DNA of 64,000 nucleotides from Aulostomus chinensis (Eukaryota > Chordata > Actinopteri > Syngnathiformes > Aulostomidae). Below, in pieces: positions 1-12,559 of the stretch. The stretch spans positions 26,613,773 to 26,677,772 of the forward strand of contig JBBMOA010000014.1 in the NCBI GenBank assembly GCA_037954235.1, in the 5' to 3' direction. Each line of letters opens with the position of its first letter. Positions within the stretch are counted from its first letter, which is position 1. Below the pieces are notes generated by a model. That model did no database searches, was not told where the DNA came from, and saw only the letters and a list, made by a program, of their open reading frames with translations. Both the position numbers and the translations under genes were made by a program.

Positions 1-300
1 GATCCATTCAAACAGTCAAGATAAAATGCTTTAGAATGCATTTAAATTTGTAAATCATTTTGTATCTTTCTGAATCCTATTTGTCCCTCGCGTTCATTTT
101 TTCCTTTTTTCATTTACTTCATCTGCTCCTCCTGTGGTCTCTTCCTGCTCTGGCCTGCTTGTTTTCTCCAGCTATTGTCTTCTTTTTTCATTTCTCTCAT
201 TTTCCTCCTCCTGATGAGTCCTCACTTGCCAAAACCAGCATCTTCACTTGCTTTAAACGGAACTCAGTGTCTCTGATGTGGCGATTTGTTTTTGCTGCAG

Positions 301-3300
301 CTCCCAGTCCCACCAGTGCCATTCGCTACTTGGCAACAAAATGTATTAACCGCCATAGGTCTCGTGTTTGGTTCATGCCATGGGGTACAGATCGGTGCCA
401 ACAGATCGACAGTTTTGATGAGCCTTTGGCCAAAACTCTGGACGCTAATGACATCGTGTTTGCTGTCCATGTGCCCCTCCCCCACAAGGAGATGAGCCCC
501 TGGTTTCAGTACATGCTGGCTGTTCTACAGTTCGACATTGCATTTAAAATGATCAATCAGATTGGTAAGATAGCATTTTTGTCATTTACAATATATTTCA
601 GGTCACAGTAGACAATCATGAATTTTGTCCCCTTGTGTGTAGAAGATGACGTGATCATCATTGATGCAGGTTTGGCATACAGAGATGATCTTGGGTCTGA
701 GTGGACCACCAAATTTCAGTCAGTGGAGGAGAGGCCTCTCAGGTGCACACTAGCAGTCCCTAAGGTAAACCTGCAGCTAACGCATGCCACAGAATTTGTG
801 TCTAATTTGTTCCTGCTTTGCAACATGTAATCGTCTATGTCTGTGCAGATATATGAAAATGAAGGACACTTTTATCAATGTGACTCCATACCATTTATGG
901 AACTGGGGAGTGTGGCCCACAAATATTTTCTTATCAACATACGCTTGCCGGTTAATGACACAGTGAATGTTGGTATTGGAGAAATAAAGGACATTTACAT
1001 TGTGGTGAGTTATTATTTCTGATCCAAACTCCTTTATTAATGAAATTTCAAAAGCAATTCTAGAAGCCTGCATGAGTCACATTCATATATGTAATATCTT
1101 CTTTCTCTAAAGGGGATCCACCAGAACGGGGGCTTCACTAAAGTGTGGATCAGCATGAAGACTGTGTTCGGACCCTGGATACTTGGGGCAACAGCTTGGT
1201 ACTGGCACAGGATCAGCCTCATGGCAAGAGCTCCAGTCCTCCTGGAAAAGTAGGAGCCAATAAAGAAAGACAGCTTAATATCCGTTAAATGTTTTTTCCT
1301 TAATAATACTTACTGATGAGTGGCCACAAAGTAATAATTTTAGGGCACCCCAAAGTGCTCAAAATTTCAGATAAATTTTGGTAAGTTACTCAAAATTAAA
1401 CAGAAAAGGCTGACAAAAGATAACAATAGTTTTGAAAATGCCAGGTTTTTGATTGCTATAGGTGGGTTAATATATTTCATAACTTTTATTTCATATCCCT
1501 TTTTTCAATAAAACCCTCCCTAAAGCTTTATAGTCACTAGCATGGCTGCCTGCACGAGAAGTAGACTTGAAATTAATATTCATCACTTTAAGCTGATTGG
1601 CAAAAATTCATTCTAGAGGAATTTATTGCTCAAAAACATTTTTTTTGTAAAGTACCCTGAATTTATGTTAAAATATGTAATGTATTATTTCGATTCAGTT
1701 GGACTTTGGCTTGAACCCAAATAAAAAGCTACTTAAAAATCACGAATTGTATCTTGATGTGAACATTTAATATACATTTTTTAACAAATAATTGATTTAC
1801 CCTCCAGCGTCTTGAACACTATCTGGAGGCATCAGACATGCGATTATAGAGCAATATCTTTCAGACCACTGGAGTCAGGTAGAGTGTCACAGTATATACC
1901 AGGTTTTTTTAGTCAGTAAGTAAGAAGTTAAAAGCCACGAACTCTCTATCTGACCCTTTAAGATGCTTCGGGGTGGTATGTTAAGAGCAGGAATCTAAAG
2001 TGCATGATTGTCCTTGTGCAACCAGGTCAAAACTCCACCTGCAGCACGAACTTATTTGTTCTTTAAGAGTAAAACTAAGCACTTTCATTCTGCTGAGGAC
2101 TGGTTTGGGAATGATGCACATTTGCCATGTCCAGGCTGATATTTGCCCTGGGTATCTCGATGAGCTTCCTGAACGTGCCGGTGGAGTGGCTCTCACTTGG
2201 CTTTGACTGGATGTGGATACTACTATTTGAGGACATCCAGCAGGGCGTCTTCTACTCCACACTCTTCTGTTTCTGGATCATCTTCTGTGGTGAACACCTC
2301 ATGGTTAGCGTCTTATTTTTTCTTGTACGTCGCTGAATGCTTTCATGCCGCTAACTCTCTTTCCCTCAACAACTTTCCCTGCAGGACCGATGTCAGAGGA
2401 ATCGGCTCTCAGCATACTGTTGGCAGGTTGGACTCGTGGTGCTCAGCTCATCAGTTCTACTCATGTTTGCCCTGAATGAACGGTATGAACAGGATTGCTT
2501 TAGATTAGGCAAGTGTGTCATATTTTACTTTAAATATGCTTTATTTCTTCTTAAAGGGGGAATCATTTCACCAACCCTTTCTCCAGCATATGGGCATTGA
2601 AATCTGGGACAAAGGTTGTCGTATCCTTCAGATATTTCCAGTGTTCCACAATATTTTGCACAAATGTCAAACTCTTTCTTGCCATCCATACTTTTCCCTT
2701 GACTTTCCTTATAGATCACCCTAATTACTGTAGCTGGAACTGCTGTTTGTCTCTACTTCCTCTCCCTGTGTCATATGGTAGTTTGTGTGTTCAGGAACAT
2801 TGGCGGGAAGATTCAGCAACTTCCTGCTATGCCTGAAGCAAGGAGACTCTGGTATAAGGTTAGTTTTGTTGGAATCATCACCAATTGCATCTGACGAAAT
2901 CGAACCGAATGGCTTTTTCTCATTTCTAGTCAGTATATGATGGTGGTTCTCAGCTGGAATAGCCTTAGGATCCACATTTTCCATTAATGACAAGTTGCTA
3001 CCCAAATTTGGGGAAATTTCCCTCCTACCATATGCACTGAATGGAAAATAGTGAAGCCTGGACCTGAGACAGAACACAACAGAGTATGACCTTACAAAAC
3101 ACCATACCAGCATAATGGTGAACCAAAGTGACCAGCAGGTGGCAGTAGATGAGGACAATATCTCCTCTTGCCAACATTTAATTAGCAGGCTTATTCAGCT
3201 GAAATAAACCATTTACTGTAGGGCTTGTTAAGTTTCAGTAATCCATATTTAACGACCCTCCATCATCGTATTGACATAAAACAGTCTGATCACCATATTT

Positions 3301-4976
3301 CCAGTCCTTTTAGACATGCTCAACAGCTTTTGTGCACTCCACCGTACATGTTTGTCTCCTGTGTGAAACCCATATTTCAATTTATTTAGTGTTGTGTTTC
3401 TCCCTGTTTAAAAGTGATCAAATCAAGGTGGTCTAGTAACAATGTTCTGTTCTGTTGCCACTGCATGAGATCATGGCAAATACATGTTCTTCAAAGTACA
3501 AAAACCAGAACAGAAATTCTTTGTTCATGTTTTCCCTGTGCACTCCACTCCTGTGCGACCCCTTAAAGAGGAGTGGAGTGAACTGCTTTTGGGTCCTGAT
3601 CCACCAGTTGAGAACCACTGATATAATCTCATGCAGTAACATAACTTTTCATTTCAACAGGATGAAAAGACCTTTTTTGACAATTTAACCAGAATACCTT
3701 GATTCAAGAAATTATTTGTCATTTATTTGAGCACAGCCCTCAGTTAGTGTCATTTTTATATTTTGTAAGTCACATTTTTGCAATGTATGATATGAAAGCT
3801 GAAGCATTATTCTGGCCTTTCATGCTCTCATTGGTTTTGTCAGGGTATCATCTACAGGTTCAAGTTCTTGATGCTGGTAACTCTGGTGTGTGCAGCCATG
3901 ACTGTCATCTCCTTCATGTTAACTCAAGTAAGAGCTGTTCATTAAGTTCATCATGGAGGTCTATATAAGCCTGTCGTGATTACAAATTATGTTGAATGAT
4001 GTTTCCCAGAAATTCTATCAATAATAGGAGAATTTTATGAAACTGATATGACAATATAACAGCATAATGCAAGTAAACCCTTTCAAAAAGTGATTCGTTT
4101 TTAATTCTTGGAAATATTCAGTCATTAAAATCAGAATGCAAGAAACCTAGAAAATTCTAAAGGAAAAAACGTAACCATAGAAATGCTAGTAATGTTCTCA
4201 TGTACACAAAAATACATGGAAAGGCAACGGGCATTATATTGAGATCAGTAAAATTATGTGTGCATTTATTGTACCACAAGTCGATGGCAAAAAAATGAAT
4301 AAAATTGTGGCAATTTGTTGTATGTTGTGGCCACATATTATTTAATTTGTTGGAACAAGTAATATCTCACAGTGACAAGTTCATTAAATTTTGAAACGAT
4401 TTTGAATTCATAAAGTAAATCATGGAAGCGAGTTATGGTTGAGAATTGTCAAATGAAAGTTATCTTTCATGGCTATGAATTGATTCATTTGAGGAAACAA
4501 GTTATATCTTTTTGCAACAGTTTTTCTTTCTCACTCTTTCTCTCTCTTTCTGTCTGTATGGACACTCCAGGACTCCTTACAGTGGAGCTCCTAAAATCTT
4601 TCTAAATGTTTTGCTCTTTCTCCAGGTCAGTGATGGTCAATGGCACTGGGGAGACTATACTCTTCAAATCCACAGTGCCTTTCTCACAGGGATCTATGGC
4701 ATGTGGAACCTCTATGTGTTTGCCATCATATTCCTCTTTGCCCCCTCCTACAAGCACTACAAGTCAGGAGACAGTCGACATACAGGTCTGTCACATTTCC
4801 ACTTCATAGTTCAAAATATATTTTTATGAGGGTACATTTACATAATGTATATGTTCCACAGCTGTTAGTTTATGATTATTTGCCATGTTACAGATGTGCT
4901 GGAGAAGCCGAAGAGTCGAGGGACGCAGCCGACAGAGGCATACAGGATCTCGGGGAAGATGAGGAATAACTACTGA
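301..4976 (+). CDS. wls: Wntless (Wnt cargo receptor), exons 2-12; exon 1 outside window
   Basis: Multi-pass membrane protein that carries lipidated Wnt from ER/Golgi to the cell surface. Exons read as 301-564, 643-764, 849-1004, 1113-1249, 2135-2303, 2385-2482, 2557-2614, 2715-2858, 3844-3927, 4626-4785 and 4894-4976 (stop TGA). Every junction is GT-AG and every phase is compatible, giving 490 residues here; the family is about 540. Signature matches: ANDIVFAVHVPLPHKEMSPW in exon 2, the lumenal PFMELGSVAHKY block, IFALGISMSFLNVPVEW, WIIFCGEHLM, FRNIGGK, and FLTGIYGMWNLYVFA near the end. Seven hydrophobic segments are visible in exons 5-11; the first one and the start codon belong to the missing exon. 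A tyrosine sorting motif (YKGI, YxxPhi type) spans the exon 9/10 junction (2858/3844). The exon 8 donor (GTTGTC at 2615) is weak. The C-terminus ends KMRNNY instead of the KEAQE-like end of mammalian WLS. Divergence from human looks high for this conserved protein, so it may be a paralog. Confidence 0.93.
3132..3145 (+). promoter_or_regulatory. Candidate CTCF core motif in wls intron
   Basis: The 14 bases CCAGCAGGTGGCAG match the CTCF core consensus (CCASYAGRKGGCAG) at every position, read on the plus strand. It lies in the intron between wls exons 9 and 10. Motif match only; occupancy is unknown. Confidence 0.4.
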
Positions 4977-6129
4977 CCTGAAATGCTCTGTGCACAATTT
5001 GGAGAGAGGAAGATCAGTTCTAAGGACATTTTCAAGACATTAAAATGGAATTTTATCGGTTGAAAAGTATAAAACTGCAAAATGTTTAATATGTTTCTCG
5101 ATTGACTTAGAAATAAGTATTATGAATAGAAGTACTGCTCTTTGAACACTAAAAAATAACTTGCAATGAACACTGAAATATTGTTCTATATGATAAAAGC
5201 CTGGAATAGATTTGCATATTTACTCAACCATTTTAAAAATTCTTTCTTATAGTTAGGGGTCTAAGCACAGATGTAATATAGTGCTGGGAACCCTATTGCA
5301 ATCTCTCAGATTTGATTTGATTTTTTCCTGAATTAGGAGTTCAACTGCAGCTTAAACTGTAAAAGTAATGTACATGAAACATTTTCAGACTGATAAAGGC
5401 AACTTCATGTATTTTAGAAGCAAAATACATATTTGAACCACTAGGTGGGGCTACAAGCGAAGTCAATGCATCAGGCTTGTAACTCCAAGCCAAGGTCCAG
5501 AACTATTTTGACTTGCACATGACTTGGATCTCACTTAGACCTGCTCACAGGTCTAGTTGAATATGTATTAACAGGGTTCCTATACTGAATTCGACTTGAA
5601 TTCTACCTGAAAAAAGTGTTGTTTCATTAATACTGTACCCCGTTATTTTTCAGTACTCTAAATGGGCTTTTATTTTGTGTTTTCATTGTATGATACACAT
5701 CTGCATGTTCCAGACTGTGGCAGTGGCCAAATCCTCTTGTCTCTCCTCATTTCATTTGAAAATGTGACAAAAACATTGCAACAATGATGTCATTCAGCCC
5801 CTTGTATAAATTTCATTATGGTAGCCGTTGACAAAGATGGGATCTTGAATCAACACAGAAAGCTCCCCATTCTCTGTTCTGGTTTACTAGACTATTGAGT
5901 CATTGAATCTTCATTGTGTGAGGTCTGGTAACGAGGAATGATGTAAACTTCATGGGGACATCTCTGTGTGTCTTAATAACAGGCAGGTAAGGTTTAACTT
6001 AACACATTCATCATTAGATGTTCAGGTGAAGGTTGAATTTCTCTTCCAACTTATTTTGTCACCTGTAGCCTCAGGCTGAAAGTTTGGTTGTAGCTTTGGT
6101 ACCTTAAATACTGTCGAATACATAATAAA
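4977..6129 (+). other. wls: wls 3' untranslated region and downstream flank
   Basis: AT-rich non-coding sequence after the wls stop codon. An ATTAAA lies at about 5039, only 60 bases after the stop. A canonical AATAAA is at 6124-6129, so the 3' UTR could be short or up to about 1.15 kb. A CTCF-like sequence with one mismatch (CCACTAGGTGGGGC) lies near 5439-5452. No coding exon is evident. Confidence 0.4.
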
Positions 6130-6659
6130 CACATTAGGATCGAATCATGCTGATGTGCTGCTGATGCATTGTTGGCATTGTGCTGTTCTGGTTGGGTATA
6201 TGGTGCTTGAACTTATTAAAACAAGTTTACTTACACTTTTGTTATGCCCAATCAATAGATTGTAAATGGGGTGCACTAAACGGGGCAGAACAGACAAAAA
6301 AAAAGTTTTTGGCATTTATATTGGTAACAGGCCACAACTTAGTAACATTGTATCCCCTGCCACATAGTCATTGCATTTTTCCATGAAGTCACACAGCCAA
6401 AAAACAAACAAAAATCAAACCAAAAATCAAACCTAAAACAAGTGATTTTATCTTACACATTTTAATGAAAATTTTGTAATCTCTTTTAATTTACTGTAAA
6501 TCAAAATGATATATAGATACATGAGTGATTCTTAATGCTATATTTCACGAATACATGGGATTTCTGTAAATTTTTTCCACCACTGTCCTCCTCCGGTAAG
6601 GTAGCTCCAAATATTTCTGAAAACAGTACACGAATAAATGTTCACATTAAATTTCCTAC

Positions 6660-6887
6660 ACTCGACGCCTCGGCCAATGTCACCGATTTCTGAAGCCTTG
6701 AATGCAGGAAGGCTGCCAACAGAGGACGGTGTTGTCTTGTGTTTGCCACTCAGGGGCGACGCTGTGCGGATCGCCGCCAGCAGCGAGCAGATGACTCCGA
6801 GGTGTCTGGCCGCGACCGTCTCCGCTCAATCAGAGATCACCGAACATGTCTCCAAGTCCAGACGCGTGGTTCGACTCGGCTTAAAAG
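6660..6887 (+). promoter_or_regulatory. CpG-rich block, candidate promoter and first exon (possibly gng12)
   Basis: About 20 CpG dinucleotides fall within roughly 220 bases, in an otherwise CpG-poor neighbourhood. This is the look of a vertebrate CpG-island promoter with an untranslated first exon. The block ends at a good donor context, AAAAG|GTACAT (GT at 6888). An open frame with an ATG at 6638 runs through it, but I recognise no protein family, so an untranslated exon is more likely. Conserved gene order (wls, gng12 and gadd45a in the human orientation) puts the gng12 5' end on this side, so gng12 is the leading owner. A lncRNA or an unrelated gene is possible. Confidence 0.4.
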
Positions 6888-8121
6888 GTACATTTTTATT
6901 TTGAAGGATCTACATCTGGATTGTTTCATGGCTGGACCGTTAAAAAAAACCCAGACAAACCAAAAAACAAAACACAAAAACAAACCGTCGAATTCTGAGA
7001 GAGGTGAGTGTTTCAGCACGGATATGTCACGAATAATCCTATATATTTTTGGACTAACATAAATATAAATAACATCTTTAAATAACATCAGCTGTTCAAG
7101 CATTGCATTCACCATCACACAAACACAACGGTATTGATGTGTCTTCTCACCACTAATGTGGATTTTCTGTCATTCAGCGGTATCAAGGTTGTGAAGAGTG
7201 TTTTGAATGGTTACACCAAGGTTACAGGTGGTTGTAGAGGGAGAATACAGTCTACCTCTCATTAATGACAGGAACGGTGGCAGATGCTGGTGCTCATGCA
7301 CCTTTGGGCCACCCTTCGTGTAGCACCACCACCCGAACGCCACTGATGGTTTCCAAAGCTGTGCTTTAGCAGTGATGAACACTCTTTGTATTTAAGGCAA
7401 ACAATCAGATCATTCTTTCAAATCAAACAATTAAAGAAAATCCGCAAAAAATAAAAATAAATAAGCTGGAGCAAAAAAGTCTAATGTGAAGGCGGTTGGC
7501 TGTGTTTGGTGGGGATTTTGCCATGCTACAGCTTGTTGTGTCTACAGTTAAGATGTCTGTTTTGTTTCAAGTTATAGCTTATGTGACAGGGGCAGTGCTC
7601 ATGAATAAAAATTATCATTACATTAGCCTATCAAGTAATTACAATTGTGTTGAGAAGCTTCTCCAACTGTTTATTTTTGCTCCGTAGTTTCTAATAATGA
7701 ACTTTTGCTGTGCACTGAGATGAGCATTAACAAAATTCTAGCAGAAACAAGCTAATATTAGCATGCTACAAGGTAGCTAGCAGGCTATTAGTGAAAGCAA
7801 CAGGACATTATTGTCTCTGCAGACTGTTAGAGTAATTTGTTTACGCTCCAGTTTTTGAGCAATGTATGCAGGAACTTTGTGGCCTTTGTTGTCACAAACC
7901 TGTTGTAATGGTCAGATTAACTGCTCTTGGCTCCTCCTCTGTCTTTTTGTAACACTAAATCATGTAAACGGCACTTAAAGTTAGAGCTTACTCTCTGTCA
8001 AACAAGGATGGAAAATGAGAATTCGGGAAAAAGAACAAAACAATAAGGCAAACAAGACAGGTAGGAAAAGTGACATTTCAAGGATCACTTTTCAGCTCAA
8101 ACACTCATAATATATGTATTC
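6888..8121. other. Non-coding stretch, no recognised feature
   Basis: AT-rich sequence with A-rich runs around 6940-6985 and 7435-7460. I see no exon, tRNA or clear transposon in it. The short open frames have no family resemblance. Confidence 0.4.
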
Positions 8122-8327
8122 AGGATCTTTTTCATGTTCTCTCTGTTCCTGTGTGGGTTCTCTCTGGTACTCCAGCTTCCTCCACAGTCCAAAGACATCA
8201 AGAGGGGACGAGGCTGATTGATACTCTAAATTGACTGTAGGTGTGACTGTGAGTGTGAATGGTTGTCTATCTCTGTATGTTGGCCCTGTGATGGACTGGT
8301 GACCTGTCCAGGGTGTGTACCCCCCCC
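8122..8327 (+). mobile_element. SINE fragment (family A, 3' part)
   Basis: The body and tail of the teleost tRNA-derived SINE seen again at 10214-10603, 47907-48268, 55180-55505 and 63843-64000. Recognisable blocks are the cassette around GTGTGGGTTCTCTCTGGTACT, the AGTCCAAAGACAT block, and the GGTGACCTGTCCAGGGTG block. The tRNA-like head (A and B boxes) is missing, consistent with 5' truncation. Confidence 0.7.
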
Positions 8328-8369
8328 CCCGCACACACACACACAATACAAAAACACTCACACACACAC

Positions 8370-8409
<40 letters not shown>
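8320..8409. repeat. Compound microsatellite (C)n-(CA)n-(TA)n
   Basis: A run of C is followed by CA-rich sequence, then about 39 bases of alternating TA (8371-8409). It sits directly at the 3' end of the SINE fragment, a common place for microsatellites to grow from a SINE tail. Confidence 0.9.
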
Positions 8410-8411
<2 letters not shown>

Positions 8412-10213
8412 CTCCTGTACAATGTTGTATTACCAAAATAATCATGGTCTTATTATCTTATTATTAATTAACAAAACTGTAATTGAGCATAATTTTTATA
8501 ATCTTCGAGGTAATCATCATCATTTATGTGCTTCAAACACAATCAGAGTCAATTGTATGCGGAATCCTTAATTGAAATACTAGATAAAAACACTGTTTGT
8601 ATAACCAACAGTAGGTGTTTGACACATTCCTAAAGTTCAGGGGGAATTATCCATTCATGGCCTCTGGCAGGTCAGTGTGACTCTCTTGAGTTGCTTGTTG
8701 GTGCTGACGTCGGTTTGGCTTGGTTGCCTGGTTACGACAGAGTCACTGGTGCAAACCTTAGCACAGTTTAATCTCATGAGAGTGGTGACCCCTTCCTCTC
8801 CTTTATCCCTCGTCTCGAATTCCACGCTCAGCCTCCAGGAAGCTTGTGTTTGCGTCACTGCTGTGGTCACAAAGACCGTCAGGGAATGCTTTCTAGTCAA
8901 CACATTGGAGTCGGAGCCCCGTTAGTCCACGATGAAATATGAAAAAATGTTCTCCTGCTTTGCCACATGTCAGAACTCTTTCACCCTCTTCATGGAGGCG
9001 TAACAGAGTGATGAGGGTTTAGATAGTTGCTGAGTTTCAGGAGGCTCTGTTTTAGGGCTGCTTCCTATTACACATCGACAGGTTATTAACAGCTGTCAGA
9101 ATGGGATATTTTGTCTCTTCTTGAAACACTTTGCATATTTGAATTCATGGTATGTTATGCATACTGTTCGCATCAGGATCACATGCTCATGTTTAAAATG
9201 TCACAACCAAAATGGTGGGAGCTCTATTGGTCAAACTGGAAGTACATCGTTGTGTATTATTTCAATATCATTTCTGTAAATCCAAATGACCTGTTGATTT
9301 GACAAAGATGATTTTTAAAAAGGTTTTGAAGATTTTTAAGTTTATACTGAATCCTGATATTCAATATACTTGTAATTGCCCAATTTCAGTACCTGAGAAC
9401 TCATCTGGGTGACAGGGGCAGAGATAGAGCATGTCCAGGGTGGCACTTTCTTCCACTGATATATGCCCCCCCCCCCCAAAAAAAACAAAACCAAAACCTG
9501 TTACCACTGATTTGCTTTTAAATTAATTATTTAATCAACATCTTATTGGATGGTGCCTTTTTTCTTTAAATCCAGAAGCCCCAGTGTTGCCAGGCTGGGC
9601 AGTTTTCAACCCACTTGGACTACTTTTGATCACGTTTGCTGGAAAGAGTTGCATTTAGGTTATTGTCATATACATACTTTTGGTCGTTAAAAATCTTAAG
9701 GTCTTGTTTTTGATTAATGAGTTTTCTGGAAACTGAGCTGACAAACCGAACACACCCTGGATTTTCCTGAAGTTGTCTTGGCGACCTCATTTATAGAAAT
9801 CCAGTTCTGATAATGCTGGTGGGAGTAGAGTATGTGTCAGAGAAAGAGGGAGCCAGACCCTTTGACATAACCCCTGCAATATGTTCAAGTCAAGTGTGGT
9901 TATAGTCTTCAAAACTTGACACACTGCCTTCTGAAATATTTTAGATGCAAAACGCAAGGTTGGACATGGCAACTTATTTTATGTCAAAGTTGAAGAGTGT
10001 ACCACATTTCATTTGCTGATTTTAGCAGCACGCATGACGTAGGCAGAAGGCTGGACTTCTTGCTTCTTTGTCCTTTGTCCTTCCACCTGTCCTACTCATG
10101 ATATATATCATAAATATCCTCAAACATAGTACAAACATCCATTGGGACTCAAGGCTGAACTGAAAAGATTTTGTTTGTCTAAGGTCAAGGTCAATTTGAT
10201 AAGCATATTTAGT
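8410..10213. other. Non-coding stretch, no recognised feature
   Basis: I find no convincing exon or repeat family. Open frames at 8655-8925 exist on both strands, but neither resembles a known protein. A C run followed by an A run lies at about 9467-9486. Confidence 0.35.
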
Positions 10214-10603
10214 AAGTAAACTACCATCCATCCATCCATTTTCTACCACTTATCCTGTTAAGGGTCGCAGAGGGGCTGGAGCCTATCCCAGCAGCTTTTG
10301 GGTGAGAGGCGGGGTTCACCCTGGACAGGTCACCAGTCCATCGCAGGGCCAACACATAGAGACAGACAACCATTCACACTCACAGCCACCCCTGCAGTCA
10401 ATTCAGCCTCGTCCCCTCTTGATGTCTTTGGACCTGGCAGGAAGCCAGAATACCTGGAGAGAACCCACACAGGTACAGGGAGAACATACAAACCCCACAC
10501 AGAAAGACCCTGTGCCTGAACCAGGACTCGAACCCAGGACTTTCTTGCTGTGAGGTGACAGCGCTGACCACTGCACCACCGTGCTGCCAAAGTATACTAC
10601 CAT
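10214..10603 (-). mobile_element. Near full-length tRNA-derived SINE (family A) with target-site duplication
   Basis: Minus-strand SINE. The tRNA-like head is at the high-coordinate end (GGCAGCACGGTGGTGCAGTGG start, A-box-like GGTCAGCGCTG, B box GGGTTCGAGTCC). The ATGGATGGATGG tail is at the low-coordinate end. It is bounded by a nearly perfect 14-base direct repeat, AAGTAAACTACCAT at 10214-10227 and AAGTATACTACCAT at 10590-10603, with one mismatch. This is good evidence of retrotransposition by target-primed insertion. Confidence 0.85.
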
Positions 10604-10739
10604 GACAAAGTATTTCAAATTGACTGAAATTACATTTATATTATTACAGAGAAAGTAAAGTTCCAAAAAGAACTGTAAACACCAGTTTTGGATCAGTTTT
10701 AAAATTTGATTGATTGTTCTTTAAGCTCCTTAGTTAGTT

Positions 10740-11500
10740 GAGAATGTATTCAGGTTTTGCTGTTGGAGTCAGTCTTTGCCAGATCATCACCCATTATTTA
10801 ACCTTTTTCTTGCCTGGGCATCTCTTGTGTTCTGCGTTTTTTGGTTCATTAAAGTTTATGAGTTCCACACATCCTACGTCACCTCCATTCTCTACAATTG
10901 GGCTCTGCTCCACCAACACCACCACTTGACAGTCGTAGCTGACCAAAGATGGACCCAGCAGAGCAGCAAGGAGAGAGAATTATTCTTTTTGAGTTTTTTC
11001 CAGAGGGATGCAGAAAAAGACTTTCTCCTCAGGTCTGCCTTCCTGGAGCCGCTGGCAAGCCCTTTGTGGGCCCAGTGGTCTATTTTTGAGGGAACATTTC
11101 TTGCGTCTACACTTGGCCTCCTTGAGGCAGCTTGAGAAAGTGAAGAGGTAATCATGGACACTGATTTCACTCAACTGCCAAGCTTCCAGGTTCTCCAGGG
11201 AATCCACCTGCTCCCACAGAGACTTCACATGCTTTCCCAGTGGCTCATTGTTTCCCTAGAGACTCCACCAGCTCCTCCTGGTGCACCACAAGTGGCTTCT
11301 CATGCACCTCCAGTGGCTCCCTTTGTGCCCCGGGTGCCTCCACATGCACCCCAGAGACATGCTTCTGTTCCAGCTGGGTGGACCGAGCCACCGCAGCCAC
11401 TTCCCGTTCCGGCTGTGATCCAGTGCTGGCTCAGGTGCAGCTGACAGATGCCTGTCCATCACCTGATCCTGTTCTGGCTGGGTGGCCGTCGCTGCCTCCT
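10740..11500 (+). mobile_element. Degenerate LTR retrotransposon, 5' LTR end and gag start
   Basis: The block at about 10830-10930 aligns by eye with 13385-13480: shared TTTTGGT, CATCCT and CCAACACCAC segments, as expected of two LTRs. Just downstream, at 10950, an ATG opens MDPAEQQGERI, a start typical of fish Ty3/gypsy-type gag. It is followed by frameshifts and stops and then a proline-rich stretch (about 11260-11430). Pol is not recognisable. The element is decayed and interrupted by other insertions. Assignment to gypsy is inference. Confidence 0.45.
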
Positions 11501-11529
11501 GATCTTGTTGTCCCTCACTATTTTCCAAC

Positions 11530-12165
11530 AGAGAGGCTCTGGCTTCACTGTCGGCTGTCCCTAGCCCTTAGATATGCTGCTATAGGCTCAGAGTGCTTGG
11601 GGATCTCCCATGGTGCACTGGGCTTCTCTATCGTCCTCTCTTTCCTCTCTGTTCCTCTGTATGTGTCATACATAAATCATACTCATATGTGTTACTAACT
11701 CATCTTCTTCTCTGGAGCCTTCGGGCTCCCCACATCCCAGATCCTGGGTGCTGCTGGAGGAGGGTACAGACCTGGAGAGGCTCAAGCTGCCACCCGTAGC
11801 ACCACCTGCTCACATCCCCGTCCGTCCATCAGTCTCTGTCCCTTTCTCTCTCTCTCTTCATCTCTGACCCTCTCTTTCCTTCTGTATATCTGTCTTCATT
11901 ATCTGTCTTTGTCTCTGCCCCGCTCTCCTGCTCTCTTTCCCTCAACCAGTCAAATCAGAAGGCCGTCCCCATTGAGCCTGGATCTGCTCGACGTTCTTGC
12001 CTGTTAAAAGGAAGGTTTTCGTTGTCACTGTTGCAGGATGCTTGCTGATGGAGAATTGTTGGGTGTAGATTCATTGAAGGACTGTGGTACTGGACCTGCT
12101 CTACCTGTAAAGTGTCATGAGATAACTTCTGTTGTGATTTGGTGCTATACAAATAAAACTGACTT
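11530..12165 (+). mobile_element. L2-like LINE 3' end (first copy)
   Basis: Closely similar to 33230-33960 over more than 500 bases, including the segment with AAATCATACTCATATGTGTT, the GGAGCCTTCGG block, the TGCTGCTGGAGGAGGGTACA block, and the terminal TATACAAATAAAACTGACTTG. The 3' end with short tandem ACTTG units is typical of L2-clade fish LINE tails. This copy carries less of the reverse-transcriptase C-terminus than the copy at 33 kb. Confidence 0.65.
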
Positions 12166-12559
12166 GACTTGTCAAAGGAACTCCTTGCCAGTCTCCAGCT
12201 CTGGGGTGGTTCACCAGAGCTGCTCTGCCTTTATCACTTGTTTTGGGGCTATCCTTCTCAGGGGGCTCCACAGCAACCCCTCCTTGGTTGCCTTCTGCTT
12301 TCTGGTCTGCCCTCTGAGATTTAAGCCAAAGTCCCCCACCAAGATTTTGTTTTGCCCCCCCCCAAGCACTTAACCCTTTGGACTTTGATCTCCAGGACAC
12401 TTTTTGTTGCCCCGGCGATTCCTCATCCAGACCCTGTCTACCTGCATGCTGTGTTTTTTTTTGGGGGGGGGGGGGGCATCTGCGGAAGGGATTCTGCCAG
12501 AGTCCTATCAGTAACATGTTTAATTTATTTTTGCTCTTCAGTATTGACTTTAACTGGTA

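Noticed and set aside
2721..3158. 145-codon minus-strand open frame
   Set aside because: It overlaps wls exon 9 and its intron on the opposite strand, shows no recognisable domain, and the overlapped exon is secure.
8677..8925. 82-codon frame beginning with a signal-peptide-like MTLLSCLLVLTSVWLGCL
   Set aside because: The minus strand is equally open over the same interval and no family match comes to mind. There are no flanking exons. A hydrophobic start alone is weak.
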